Source: a virus. From it: 64,000 bases of DNA. The position numbers and the translations under genes are program-made. Below the pieces are notes generated by a model. The model saw only the letters and a program-made list of their open reading frames with translations, did no database searches and was not told the DNA's origin. Positions 39,237-47,893 of the stretch are shown piece after piece. The DNA lies in IMG/VR virus record IMGVR_UViG_3300038424_000251, positions 124,001-188,000 of that record; one strand, 5' to 3'. Every line of letters begins with the position of its first letter. The stretch's first letter is position 1.

Positions 39237-40163
39237 ATGAAAACAGTAAATGAAACAGCAGAAGTAGGCGCAATCGTCGCTCGCTTTCAGGTTCCAGAAC
39301 TTCATGAAGAACATAAAGCTCTTATTCAAAGAGTTTTAAGCATTCATCCTAGAGTGTTTGTTATTCTTGGTCTAGCTGCTGATGCATGTAAATGCACCTA
39401 CAATAATCCTCTTGATTTTCCCACACGTAAAGCAATGGTAGAAAAGGAGTTTCCTACCGTTGAAGTTCTTTATATCAAAGACGTTGGAAACGATGAACTT
39501 TGGAGTAAGGAATTAGATAGAATAATTACCTCACAAATTGGCCCCAATCAAAAAGTAGTTCTCTATGGAAGCCGTGATAGTTTTATTCCACATTATCATG
39601 GAAAATACCCTACAGAAGAGTTGGTTCCTAACAAATATATTTCAGGCAAAGAAATCAGAAAGAATGTAGGAATCAAATCAAAGGCTACTCCACAATTTCG
39701 GGAGGGCGTTATTTGGGCTGTTGAGAATCAATGGCCTAGTGCTCTCCCTACGGTTGACATAGCAATTCTTGATAGAGATAATACTCGTGTTCTTCTTTGC
39801 CGTAAATCTAACCAGAAATTGCTTAGATTTGTTGGTGGTTTTGCTCATCCTGATTCAGAATCTTATGAAGATGATGCTAAAAGGGAAACAAATGAGGAAA
39901 CTCATTTGGAATGTGATAACTTTCAATATATTGGAAGCTCTCGAATAAGAGATTGGCGCTTTGAGAATGAAAGAAATAAAATCAAAACAATCTTCTTTAT
40001 TTGTGATTATGTTTCAGGAACTCCCACAGCAGATGATGATATTGCTGAAGTGGAATGGGTGACTTTACAAGCTTTAAGAGAAGATATGTTCATTGAAGAA
40101 CACCGTGTCCTTTTTAGAATGTTAAAAGGACTTGTCGTTGATAAAATATTGAATAGAATTTAA
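39237..40163 (+). CDS. Bifunctional NMN adenylyltransferase / Nudix hydrolase
   Basis: A 308-residue two-domain enzyme. The N-terminal nucleotidyltransferase has VARFQVPELHEEHKALI (HEEH at 23-26 in place of HxGH) and ISGKEIR at 135-141. The C-terminal Nudix domain has the box GGFAHPDSES...AKRETNEETH at 200-223 with all catalytic glutamates. The same architecture is known from cyanobacterial slr0787 and the phage KVP40 NatV enzyme. It forms NAD+ from NMN or NaAD from nicotinate mononucleotide, and the Nudix part hydrolyses ADP-ribose. In this genome, with PncB and NadE, the nicotinate form is the expected substrate. Confidence 0.88.
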   Translation: MKTVNETAEVGAIVARFQVPELHEEHKALIQRVLSIHPRVFVILGLAADACKCTYNNPLDFPTRKAMVEKEFPTVEVLYIKDVGNDELWSKELDRIITSQIGPNQKVVLYGSRDSFIPHYHGKYPTEELVPNKYISGKEIRKNVGIKSKATPQFREGVIWAVENQWPSALPTVDIAILDRDNTRVLLCRKSNQKLLRFVGGFAHPDSESYEDDAKRETNEETHLECDNFQYIGSSRIRDWRFENERNKIKTIFFICDYVSGTPTADDDIAEVEWVTLQALREDMFIEEHRVLFRMLKGLVVDKILNRI

Positions 40164-40164
40164 T

Positions 40165-40599
40165 ATGAAATACACAAGGCATACAGTAAGACATACAGTG
40201 ACAGTCGGCTTACTCTTTAGAAACTGCATCTATATGTCACAAAGAAAAAATACTATAAATTTTTCTGGTAGATGGCAATTTGCAGGTGGTAAATTGGAGA
40301 TTGGAGAAAATCCAGTAGAGAGTGGTATCAGAGAAGTTACCGAAGAAACGGGTCTTGAAATTGACACAAAAAGATTGGAATACGTGGACGCTATTTTTGA
40401 TGACCCAACTACAGACGTTTGTTTTGTTTATTTAATTGAATTAAATGAAACAGAAATTCCCTTGAGAATTGAAAATGAAAAAACAGGCGATTGGATATTG
40501 ATGACTTGTGATGAAGCGTTGAAATTGGATTTAATGCCCGGTCTAAAAGAAATTATCGGACAGTTAAAGATGCGATTTGACAGATTAGAAAAAGTCTGA
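40165..40599 (+). CDS. Nudix hydrolase
   Basis: A 144-residue single-domain Nudix with an intact box: GGKLEIGENPVESGIREVTEETGLEI. WQFAGGKLE and the terminal DLMPGLKEIIGQL match the degenerate paralogue at 38618. It follows the NMNAT-Nudix gene by 1 base. Likely substrates are nucleoside diphosphate derivatives; whether ADP-ribose, NADH or a damaged dNTP cannot be told from sequence. Confidence 0.87.
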   Translation: MKYTRHTVRHTVTVGLLFRNCIYMSQRKNTINFSGRWQFAGGKLEIGENPVESGIREVTEETGLEIDTKRLEYVDAIFDDPTTDVCFVYLIELNETEIPLRIENEKTGDWILMTCDEALKLDLMPGLKEIIGQLKMRFDRLEKV

Positions 40600-40605
40600 T
40601 ATGAT
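40577..40605 (+). promoter_or_regulatory. Promoter of the nicotinamidase gene
   Basis: TTGACA, a 17-base spacer ending TCTGA, TATGAT, inside the end of the Nudix gene. A 45-base leader with AAAAAGGAAAA (ribosome site) follows before ATG 40651. Confidence 0.72.
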
Positions 40606-40650
40606 CTGTCACAGTTAACAACAAACAGACAAAAAGGAAAAAATAAAACT

Positions 40651-41463
40651 ATGAGTGCAAGAAAAATCCATCTATTGATGATTGACCCGCAGAATGATTT
40701 CTGCATCCCAAATGGCCCCGGTGGGGAAAAGGGGGCATTGGTTGTCGGTGGCGCTGATACCGATATGGAACGGTTAGCCACATTTATTACAAAAAACGGG
40801 AAAAGAATTGAGCAAATTCACTGTACCCTTGATTCTCACCAATTGGTTCATATTGCTCACCCTATTTTTTGGGTTAATTCCAAAGGTGAACATCCAAATC
40901 CGTTTACTGTTATTACTGTTGACGATGTAAAAAACGGTGTATGGAGAACATTTAATCCACGGTGGCAGGCAAGAGCACAGACTTATGTTGAAACACTTGC
41001 CAAAAACAAACGATATGTTTTGTGTATTTGGCCACCCCACTGTTTAATTGGAACTTGGGGGCATAGTATTGTTCCTTCGGTTGCAAAGGCTCTCTATGAA
41101 TGGGAAAATGGTTTTGACAGAGTGAACTTTGTTGCCAAAGGTTCCAACTTTTTCACAGAACACTATAGCGGTGTTCAAGCTGACGTGCCGGATGATAATG
41201 ACCCTAGCACCAAGTTGAACACCAATTTGATTGATGCTTTAACTGAGGCTGATGAAATTCTTATCACCGGCGAAGCATTAAGTCATTGTGTTGCTAACAC
41301 AATTTACGATGTAGCCAAACAATTCGGTGTGGATAATGTTAAAAAATTCACCCTATTGAAAGATACATCTTCTAATGTGGGTGGATTTGAAAAACTTGGA
41401 CGAGACTTCGTTCTTGAAATGGCTAACAAGGGCATGAAGCTCACTACCTCGAAAGATTGGTAA
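40651..41463 (+). CDS. pncA: Nicotinamidase (isochorismatase superfamily)
   Basis: A 270-residue cysteine hydrolase. Catalytic Asp12 is in MIDPQNDFC, Lys163 in FVAKGSNFFTEHYSG and Cys213 in ITGEALSHCVANT, the D-K-C triad. Metal ligands are in DSHQLVHIAH (Asp61, His63, His70), the D-x-H plus H pattern of nicotinamidases. HCLIGTWGH is the family's HCxxGTxG. It converts nicotinamide to nicotinic acid, the first step to PncB (46730). It is longer than most PncA (about 210) with an insertion before the substrate loop. Activity on nicotinamide is inferred from pathway context. Confidence 0.82.
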   Translation: MSARKIHLLMIDPQNDFCIPNGPGGEKGALVVGGADTDMERLATFITKNGKRIEQIHCTLDSHQLVHIAHPIFWVNSKGEHPNPFTVITVDDVKNGVWRTFNPRWQARAQTYVETLAKNKRYVLCIWPPHCLIGTWGHSIVPSVAKALYEWENGFDRVNFVAKGSNFFTEHYSGVQADVPDDNDPSTKLNTNLIDALTEADEILITGEALSHCVANTIYDVAKQFGVDNVKKFTLLKDTSSNVGGFEKLGRDFVLEMANKGMKLTTSKDW

Positions 41464-41496
41464 ACTATAACAATTAACAAATAGAAAAATAAAACT

Positions 41497-42246
41497 ATGA
41501 GCTTAATGGATAAAGACCTAGAAATGCTAAACGCGGGTTCTAATTACAAATTCAGCGCTACCAAGATTAACAAACTTGGGGCGGCTGAATACACCTTGGC
41601 AACGATTGTTGAAGATGCCAGTGGTTCCGTGTCTGGCTTTGCTGCTAATTTGGAGCAAGCTATCAAGACAATTTTAAAAGCAATGGAGAAGTCCCCGCGT
41701 AAGGATAACCTTATGCTTCGACTTACCCAATTCAACGACAACCTGAAAGAACTTCACGGTTTTAAGTTGTTGGGTTCTATTCAAGAGCATGATTACGACA
41801 ATATTTTGAGTATTGGCGGTATGACAGCTCTATTCGACGCAGTTGATGAAAGTATTCAAGCTACTTCGACTTATGGAAAACAATTGACCAGTCAAAACTT
41901 TCTTGTCAACGCCATTATAGTGGTGGTTACAGATAGTCAAAACAACAGCGGTAACATTTACGATGCGGCACAAATTAAGAAATCCCTTGAAGAAGCCCGC
42001 AAGAGTGAAAATCTTGAAAGTATTACCCTTATCCTTGTTGGTGTCACCACGGATGATACCAACCTTGATGCTTATTTGCAGGATATGGTTACGAAGGCTG
42101 GAATAACACAATATGTTTCGATAGGCAAAGCTACCCCCGGAAAAATTGCCAAATTGGCAGCCTTCGTCAGTCAATCAATCAGTTCGACAAGTTCAGCATT
42201 GGGTAGCGGTGCTCCAAGCCAACCGATTAGTTCCTTTAAGTTTTAA
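41497..42246 (+). CDS. TerY-like von Willebrand A protein
   Basis: A 249-residue vWA protein with MIDAS residues in VEDASGSVSG (Asp40, Ser42, Ser44), GGMTALFDAVDES and a terminal Ser/Gly-rich tail. The leader AAAAATAAAACTATGAG is nearly identical to that of the nicotinamidase gene, suggesting a shared mode of translation. It begins a block of vWA, PP2C and kinase genes, the set described as the TerY-phosphorylation triad in bacteria. It probably binds a partner through a metal ion under kinase/phosphatase control. Confidence 0.82.
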   Translation: MSLMDKDLEMLNAGSNYKFSATKINKLGAAEYTLATIVEDASGSVSGFAANLEQAIKTILKAMEKSPRKDNLMLRLTQFNDNLKELHGFKLLGSIQEHDYDNILSIGGMTALFDAVDESIQATSTYGKQLTSQNFLVNAIIVVVTDSQNNSGNIYDAAQIKKSLEEARKSENLESITLILVGVTTDDTNLDAYLQDMVTKAGITQYVSIGKATPGKIAKLAAFVSQSISSTSSALGSGAPSQPISSFKF

Positions 42247-42273
42247 TAAATATCAAGTGCATAATCACTGTGA

Positions 42274-42298
42274 GGGAAGGGAATGTAATTCCCTTCCC
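42274..42298. other. Perfect hairpin between vWA and PP2C genes
   Basis: GGGAAGGGAAT-GTA-ATTCCCTTCCC: 11 base pairs with a 3-base loop. There is no T tract, so it may be an RNA processing or stability element or a Rho-type/attenuating hairpin, rather than a classical terminator. Confidence 0.6.
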
Positions 42299-42314
42299 CA
42301 CTTCTAATAATCAT

Positions 42315-43133
42315 ATGAACGCCGACCACTATTTTTCCATCGGACATGGACATACAATTTGTGAAGATTATGCTTTAAGTAATGCGATTGACAGTAACAG
42401 TTCTTATGCTATTGTCTGTGATGGTTGTTCCTCAAGTCCTGACGTGGATTTTGGAGCAAGAGCATTAGCTTTGTCAGCAAAGCGAACGTTATCAATTGGT
42501 GGCAGTGATATGAATTATGATTTGTTTGGTAAAGTTACTATTAGAAATCTTGAACATATTGGTGACACAATTCCGCTTCATCCTCATTCTTTGGATTCTA
42601 CTTTGTTAGTTGCATGGGTGAAAGATAAGAAATTTACAGTTCACATGTATGGTGATGGAGTTTTCTTTCATAAAACCGCCACAAATATTCGTCTCGTCCA
42701 CGTAAATTTTGAAGGTAATTGTCCAGCATATCTTTCCTACTATCTTGATAAACTTCGCTTATGGGAATACGAAAAAACAGTTTTAGGTTCCAAAAAAATA
42801 TTGGATATTTCCATATATACAGGTGAAACCTCAGACAGCCAATCAGGTGACGTAATTGAAAATGAAACTTATGTTAAACCATTTGAACCTGTTACATTTA
42901 AAGGGTTGGTTGAAGAAAATGATATTATAGCTATTTGTTCAGATGGTGTCAACAGTTTTACCACTGCTGATGGTTCTACAATTCCTTGGGAAGCTATCGC
43001 CCGCTACTTTATTGACTTTAAAACCACACCCGGTGTTTTTGTTCAGAGAAGACTTTCATTTTTGAAAAGACAATGGATTAAAACCCAAATCAGTCATTAT
43101 GATGACATTTCAATGGCAGCAATTGTTGTATGA
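42315..43133 (+). CDS. PP2C-type protein phosphatase
   Basis: A 272-residue PP2C: GHTICEDYAL at the N-terminus, AIVCDGCSSSPDVDFGARAL (motif DGxG, here DGCS), DSTLLVAWVK, IAICSDGVNSF and the last motif HYDDISMAAI. These aspartates bind two Mn/Mg ions. I chose ATG 42315 after the strong hairpin. In the vWA-PP2C-kinase triad it would remove phosphates placed by the kinase encoded at 43653. Confidence 0.84.
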   Translation: MNADHYFSIGHGHTICEDYALSNAIDSNSSYAIVCDGCSSSPDVDFGARALALSAKRTLSIGGSDMNYDLFGKVTIRNLEHIGDTIPLHPHSLDSTLLVAWVKDKKFTVHMYGDGVFFHKTATNIRLVHVNFEGNCPAYLSYYLDKLRLWEYEKTVLGSKKILDISIYTGETSDSQSGDVIENETYVKPFEPVTFKGLVEENDIIAICSDGVNSFTTADGSTIPWEAIARYFIDFKTTPGVFVQRRLSFLKRQWIKTQISHYDDISMAAIVV

Positions 43134-43426
43134 AAATTAAATATAGAATAAGTAAAAACGAAGATATTGATTGTCTTTCCTATGGAACAATCATTTTAAA
43201 TGCTAAAATAATTTGTCTTGGTGATAACGATGATGCTTTAATTTATTTACCAAGAAAATTAAAATATATTGCATTTGACACTATAGAATCTGTCAATTCA
43301 GGTTGTGGTTCATTGTCTTTTGCTGTAAAAGGACGTGATGATATTTGGCAACGAAGTAAAGAAGATTATATCAACGTAACAAATAAAAAATATGAACCTC
43401 ATAAATCTAGAAAGAAAATGAAATAA
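43130..43426 (+). CDS. Hypothetical protein
   Basis: A 98-residue beta-rich protein overlapping the phosphatase gene by 4 bases, with a basic C-terminus (KKYEPHKSRKKMK). Not recognised. Confidence 0.6.
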   Translation: MKIKYRISKNEDIDCLSYGTIILNAKIICLGDNDDALIYLPRKLKYIAFDTIESVNSGCGSLSFAVKGRDDIWQRSKEDYINVTNKKYEPHKSRKKMK

Positions 43427-43427
43427 T

Positions 43428-43649
43428 ATGTATTACTCCTTTCATTGTCCAAAATGTGATGAACAAATCACTGCTGAAGTTGATGTGGGTGAACACATGG
43501 TTGACTGGAGTGAAGAATGTGATGAATGTGGATATAAATTCACACAAGATGAAATACTAAAAATTTACAGTGATGCGTTGGCCGATTGCTGGGGTTCAAT
43601 GATTGATAACGCCCATGAAAGATACAAAGATAAATTACAGGGACTATAA
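43428..43649 (+). CDS. Zinc-ribbon protein
   Basis: A 73-residue protein with CPKC (7-10) and CDECG (around 34), a four-Cys zinc ribbon, then a helical end. Function unknown. Confidence 0.65.
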   Translation: MYYSFHCPKCDEQITAEVDVGEHMVDWSEECDECGYKFTQDEILKIYSDALADCWGSMIDNAHERYKDKLQGL

Positions 43650-43652
43650 CGG

Positions 43653-45380
43653 ATGAATAAAAAAGTCAAAATAGGAAGTAGGGGCGGAATATTTACTCTT
43701 ACTGACAAATATTATAAAGCGGCTGGTGGTGAAGCATCCATTTATGTCAACGGTGGAAAAGTTTTCAAGATTTATCATGATTCTCACAAAACACTACCTT
43801 TAAGAAAGATACAAGAATTATCACTCATTACTGACCCGCACGTGGTAGTTCCACAAGATTTGATTTTTGATGCAAGTTCTGGTGACCCATTAGGTTATAT
43901 AGCCAATTATATTGATAATGTTGAACCTTTATTAAAATTATTTACCCGCACCTTTAAACAAGACAACAATATTGACCCGCAAATGATTGCAGAATTGGTT
44001 AAACAATTGCAGTTGACTACCAATGACATTCACGGCGCTCATTGTTTGATTGTTGATTTTAATGAGCTTAATGTGTTGGTGAATCTCACCCCAACAGTCT
44101 TGACACCGTATTTTATTGATGTTGACAGTTATGCAACTCCAAGCTTTAAGGCCACCGCCATTATGGATAGTGTAAGAGATAGGAGAGTGTCAACACACGT
44201 CAATGGAAAACTTATATATAATCCTGACATTCTTTCAGATTGGTTTTCGTGGGGCATATTAAGTTTTTGGTTATATACTAATATTCATCCGTTTAGGGGC
44301 GGACATCCACATTATAAACCTAAAGACAAACAGAAACAAATGGATGATGGTATCAGTGTTTTCCATCGTGGTGTAAAAGTTCCCCCGAGTGTCAATAGTT
44401 TCAACGTAATACCTAAAAGACACTATGATTGGTATGAGGCAATATTTCTTAGAAATGAACGAAGTGTTCCACCCTTACCAGATAGTCTAGCGCCTCTTAC
44501 AGTTCCGGCTGCTATTGTTACTATTAAAGGTAACAATCAAATTGATGTTATCCAAGTAGCTGCTTATAGTGAAAACATTGTAAGTGTTATTCAATCAATG
44601 GGCTTGAATCACGTTGTTACAACCAAGAAGATTTATTGTGATGATAAAGAACTCATGAGTGGTTGTGAAAAAGTAAGAAAAACTCTCCTTTGTCCGGCTT
44701 CAGATGGGACTATCATTGTTGCTAGTTTATCTGGCACTAAAGTCACTTTTACTGAATTAAACAGGCAAAGAGAAGTTGGAACTATTGCCAGCAAAGATAT
44801 TTTTGTAAGAAATAACTGTGTCTATACCATGAGTGGTAATGGTAAGTTGGTAAAAAACAAATTTACCGCAATGGGTGATAGAATTATTCATCGTGTAAAT
44901 GAAATAGAAAACGTTTCGGTCTATGCTACTACCGTTTATGAAGGATGTGCTATTCAAAATTTATTAGGTAATTATCTATTAACATTACCATACAAAGAAG
45001 ATGGTTGTTTTAGCAAACATATTCCTCAATTAGATGGATATAGAGTGGTAGATGCTAAATCTGAAAAAACCGTTACTGTAATTATAGCAGAAAAGAATGG
45101 TAAATATGACAAATTCATAATTGTATTCAAAAAAGATTATAGTGATTTTGACGTTCGCAAAGTAGAAGATGTAACCGTGAATACTATAAATTTCGCGGTC
45201 ATGGAAAACGGAGTATGTCTATTACTTAATGAAGATGGCGATTTGGAAATGTTTGTCAATAATCAGCATGTAGAAGTATTGAAGGATGCTCCTTTTGATA
45301 ATTCAATGAAACTGTTTTCTACACCCGATGGAGTTTTCTTTATCAATGGTAACACTATTCATCAAATTAAAAGAAAGTAA
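43653..45380 (+). CDS. Protein kinase-like protein with C-terminal repeat domain
   Basis: A 575-residue protein. Residues 15-240 are a kinase fold: GGEASIYVNGGKVFKIYH (Gly-rich loop and a Lys), HGAHCLIVDFNELNVLV with Asp135 and Asn140 in the catalytic-loop spacing, FIDVDSY in place of DFG, and DWFSWGILSFWLYTNIHPFRG for the F-helix. Residues 300-575 are beta-repeat rich and may be a propeller. It lies in one block with PP2C and vWA genes, matching the TerY-associated triad. It is probably a Ser/Thr kinase acting on the vWA protein or host targets. Confidence 0.78.
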   Translation: MNKKVKIGSRGGIFTLTDKYYKAAGGEASIYVNGGKVFKIYHDSHKTLPLRKIQELSLITDPHVVVPQDLIFDASSGDPLGYIANYIDNVEPLLKLFTRTFKQDNNIDPQMIAELVKQLQLTTNDIHGAHCLIVDFNELNVLVNLTPTVLTPYFIDVDSYATPSFKATAIMDSVRDRRVSTHVNGKLIYNPDILSDWFSWGILSFWLYTNIHPFRGGHPHYKPKDKQKQMDDGISVFHRGVKVPPSVNSFNVIPKRHYDWYEAIFLRNERSVPPLPDSLAPLTVPAAIVTIKGNNQIDVIQVAAYSENIVSVIQSMGLNHVVTTKKIYCDDKELMSGCEKVRKTLLCPASDGTIIVASLSGTKVTFTELNRQREVGTIASKDIFVRNNCVYTMSGNGKLVKNKFTAMGDRIIHRVNEIENVSVYATTVYEGCAIQNLLGNYLLTLPYKEDGCFSKHIPQLDGYRVVDAKSEKTVTVIIAEKNGKYDKFIIVFKKDYSDFDVRKVEDVTVNTINFAVMENGVCLLLNEDGDLEMFVNNQHVEVLKDAPFDNSMKLFSTPDGVFFINGNTIHQIKRK

Positions 45381-45385
45381 TACGC

Positions 45386-45413
45386 TTGACTTTTTATATC
45401 CTTGTGGTAAAAT
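45386..45413 (+). promoter_or_regulatory. Promoter of the methyltransferase gene
   Basis: ACGCTTGACTTTTTATA, a 16-base spacer ending TGG, TAAAAT; 9 bases to ATG 45423. Confidence 0.78.
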
Positions 45414-45422
45414 ATTGTTACG

Positions 45423-46202
45423 ATGAATGAATTACAACCAATCAAAGATTATGCGACCTACAATGGCCGTATGGAACTTTCAATAATTGATAAGCTATTC
45501 TTCATTGACAAAATAAATCCCGATATTTTCGTTGATTTCGGTTGTGGTGATGGTTCTCTCCTTAATCATATTCAATCGTTAAAAGGAAACATTTGTGGTA
45601 TTGGATATGATAGTAATGTTAAAATGATAACTGAAATAAGAAAAAATTCTACTGCAGCTATTAGAATTACAAACGACTGGAAGTTTGTCGAACAGCAAAT
45701 TCCACATTGGGCAAAAGCTGCTCTTATTTTAAGTTCGGTTATCCATGAAATTTGTCATTATTTCAGCAAGGCAGAAATTGATGATTTTTGGAAGAAAGTG
45801 TTTGACACTGGCTTTGAATACGTTGTCATTCGGGATATGGTTCCAAGCCGTTCTATTGATAGGCCTTCAAATGTTAATGACGTAAAGAAAATCTATCATA
45901 AATTCCTTGACAAAAAAGTTCTAAATGATTTTGAAAGTATTTGGGGTAGTATTGAAAGTAACCGCCAGTTAATCCATTTTTTGCTAAAATACAAATACCT
46001 TGAACCAAACTGGGATAGAGAGGTAAGAGAGAACTACCTGCCAGTATCAAGAGAAAATTTATTAGCAAAGATACCAAAAGAATATGATGTAATATTTCAC
46101 GAACATTATATTCTTCCTTACATTTTACAAACCGTCAAAGATGACACAGGTATTGAAATCAAAGACCCGACACACATAAAACTAATTCTAAAACGAAATT
46201 AA
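45423..46202 (+). CDS. Class I SAM-dependent methyltransferase
   Basis: A 259-residue protein. FVDFGCGDGSLLNHI is motif I for SAM, GIGYDSNVKMI motif II and ALILSSVIHEICHYF the motif IV/V region of methyltransferase-25-like enzymes. There is no nucleic-acid methylase motif (DPPY, NPPF), so the target may be a small molecule, RNA or protein. It is transcribed from its own promoter next to the NAD genes. Confidence 0.82.
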   Translation: MNELQPIKDYATYNGRMELSIIDKLFFIDKINPDIFVDFGCGDGSLLNHIQSLKGNICGIGYDSNVKMITEIRKNSTAAIRITNDWKFVEQQIPHWAKAALILSSVIHEICHYFSKAEIDDFWKKVFDTGFEYVVIRDMVPSRSIDRPSNVNDVKKIYHKFLDKKVLNDFESIWGSIESNRQLIHFLLKYKYLEPNWDREVRENYLPVSRENLLAKIPKEYDVIFHEHYILPYILQTVKDDTGIEIKDPTHIKLILKRN

Positions 46203-46203
46203 T

Positions 46204-46671
46204 ATGAAAACAAAACGTACTATACTAATCCTATTGTTCCTAGCATTTCTTGCTCTTATGACGGTCATTTTCAGTGGTTGTGATATAAATCGCCACAAAT
46301 TGCCAGCAAAAGAGACGATTCATTGTTACAAACTCCTTCATACTGATACTTCAACCAATTTAATGTATTGGTATGTAATAGTGATAAATACCAATGCATA
46401 TTCATACGCATCTTCACCCATAGCAACCCGTTCCTTTTCTTCACTAAAATGGTTGAAATCTACAACTTTACCGAAAGAATTGCTTAAAGCTACCAAAGAA
46501 GCTCTGGAAGACCTTGGAGATGAAGAAGTTGATACTACAGACCTTGGTGAATCAGAAATAGACAACTTGGATGAAATGGAAGGCATTGAAATCGGAACTG
46601 AACCCGCAGAAGTTGGTGGCGATGTTGATGCCGATGGCGGTGATGCAGGTGGCGGCGGAGATGGGGATTAA
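46204..46671 (+). CDS. Putative lipoprotein with acidic Gly-rich tail
   Basis: A 155-residue protein with a signal peptide (MKTKRTILILLFLAFLALM) and lipobox IFSGC, so Cys26 should be lipidated. The C-terminal half is strongly acidic, ending in a Gly/Asp-rich stretch (DADGGDAGGGGDGD). It could sit in a host membrane after infection and act in superinfection exclusion, but no function is shown. Confidence 0.68.
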   Translation: MKTKRTILILLFLAFLALMTVIFSGCDINRHKLPAKETIHCYKLLHTDTSTNLMYWYVIVINTNAYSYASSPIATRSFSSLKWLKSTTLPKELLKATKEALEDLGDEEVDTTDLGESEIDNLDEMEGIEIGTEPAEVGGDVDADGGDAGGGGDGD

Positions 46672-46695
46672 TTTCTTCTACTTATTCCGTTACGC

Positions 46696-46723
46696 TTGAC
46701 TTTTTATAATCCTCTGATATACT
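46696..46723 (+). promoter_or_regulatory. Promoter of pncB, leaderless type
   Basis: ACGCTTGACTTTTTATAA, a 16-base spacer ending CTCTGA, TATACT; 6 bases to ATG 46730. One of the best copies of the family. Confidence 0.88.
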
Positions 46724-46729
46724 GTCACT

Positions 46730-47893
46730 ATGATTGTTGACAGACCTATAATTATTTCGATGTTGGATGACGATTGGTATAAGCTCACTATGGGCAGTGT
46801 GGTATTTCACAACTTCCCAAATGCTGAAGTTGAATACGAATTTATCAACCGTGGAAAAACGCCTTTTCCCGAAGGATTTGCCGAAGAATTAAATCACCAA
46901 ATCCATGAATTAACTTGGCTCCGTTTGACCAAAAAAGAAGAAAGATGGCTCAAAACCATTCCTTATATTCGTCCTACTTACGCTGAATGGTTATTAGGTT
47001 ACACGATGTATCCTGATGAAGTTCAAATTAGCCAAGAAGGTGGCGATCTCAAAGTTAAAATCCGTGGGCCTTGGTATCGCACCATTTTTTGGGAAGTCAA
47101 ACTCATGGCTATTATTTCTGAATTATATTTTCTAATAACTAACCAAGAAAAAATAAATCTCTGGTATCTTAGAATAATTGAGAAAGCCAAAAAACTTTCA
47201 AATAACGGATGTTATTGGATTGATTTTGGAACACGCAGACGTTATTCGTATGAAGTCCAAGACAGAGTTGTAGAAATAATGAAAAACTACAAGGGATTTC
47301 TTGGAACAAGTAATCCTCATTTAGCAATGAAGCATGGTGTCACTCCACAAGGAACTTATGCTCATGAATGTATAATGGCTATGTCAGCTTTATATGGAGT
47401 CAGAATGGCTAATAAAATGTGGGTAAAACTCTGGAGTGAACATTTTGGTGGTGCTCTTGGTGTAGCATTAACTGATACATTTACTACCGAAATGTTTTTA
47501 AATGATTTTGAAATGTTTGAAGCAAAACTATTTGATGGAGTTCGTCAAGACAGTGGAAATCCCAAAGAATGGGGATATAGAATGTTAAAACATTATCAAA
47601 ATTTGGGAATTTTGACAACCAATAAACGATTTGTATTTTCAGATAATCTTAATGTTGAAAAATACATTGAATTAGCAAAAACTTTTCAAAGTGTAGCTCA
47701 ACCTGTTGGTGGTATTGGAACAAATCTTACCAACGATGTTGGTGTCAAGCCTCTTAATATGGTTATTAAAATGACACGGGCTAATTTTGGTAAAGGATGG
47801 GTTGATGTAGTAAAACTTTCTGATGATGAAGGAAAACATACAGGAAAGTCAGAATCAATTCAATCAGTTAAAAAACAGTTGGGAATTCTGTGA
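46730..47893 (+). CDS. pncB: Nicotinate phosphoribosyltransferase
   Basis: A 387-residue PncB. DDDWYKLTMGSVVFHNFP at the N-terminus, IRGPWYRTIFWEV, DFGTRRRYSYEVQ at 165-177, GTSNPHLAMKHGVTPQGTYAHE with catalytic His212, LTDTF, RQDSGNP, FSDNLN and GIGTNLTND follow the E. coli PncB order. These features separate it from NAMPT (NadV), which lacks the YKLTMG start and the TxAHE motif. It makes nicotinate mononucleotide from nicotinic acid and PRPP, with ATP. The PRPP synthetase gene is two genes downstream in the same operon. Confidence 0.93.
   Translation: MIVDRPIIISMLDDDWYKLTMGSVVFHNFPNAEVEYEFINRGKTPFPEGFAEELNHQIHELTWLRLTKKEERWLKTIPYIRPTYAEWLLGYTMYPDEVQISQEGGDLKVKIRGPWYRTIFWEVKLMAIISELYFLITNQEKINLWYLRIIEKAKKLSNNGCYWIDFGTRRRYSYEVQDRVVEIMKNYKGFLGTSNPHLAMKHGVTPQGTYAHECIMAMSALYGVRMANKMWVKLWSEHFGGALGVALTDTFTTEMFLNDFEMFEAKLFDGVRQDSGNPKEWGYRMLKHYQNLGILTTNKRFVFSDNLNVEKYIELAKTFQSVAQPVGGIGTNLTNDVGVKPLNMVIKMTRANFGKGWVDVVKLSDDEGKHTGKSESIQSVKKQLGIL

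Noticed and set aside
46730-47893. Nicotinamide phosphoribosyltransferase (NadV/NAMPT)
   Set aside because: The motifs (YKLTMG start, DFGTRRR, TYAHE, GIGTNLTND) and order are those of nicotinate phosphoribosyltransferase PncB. This changes the pathway to the deamidated route.
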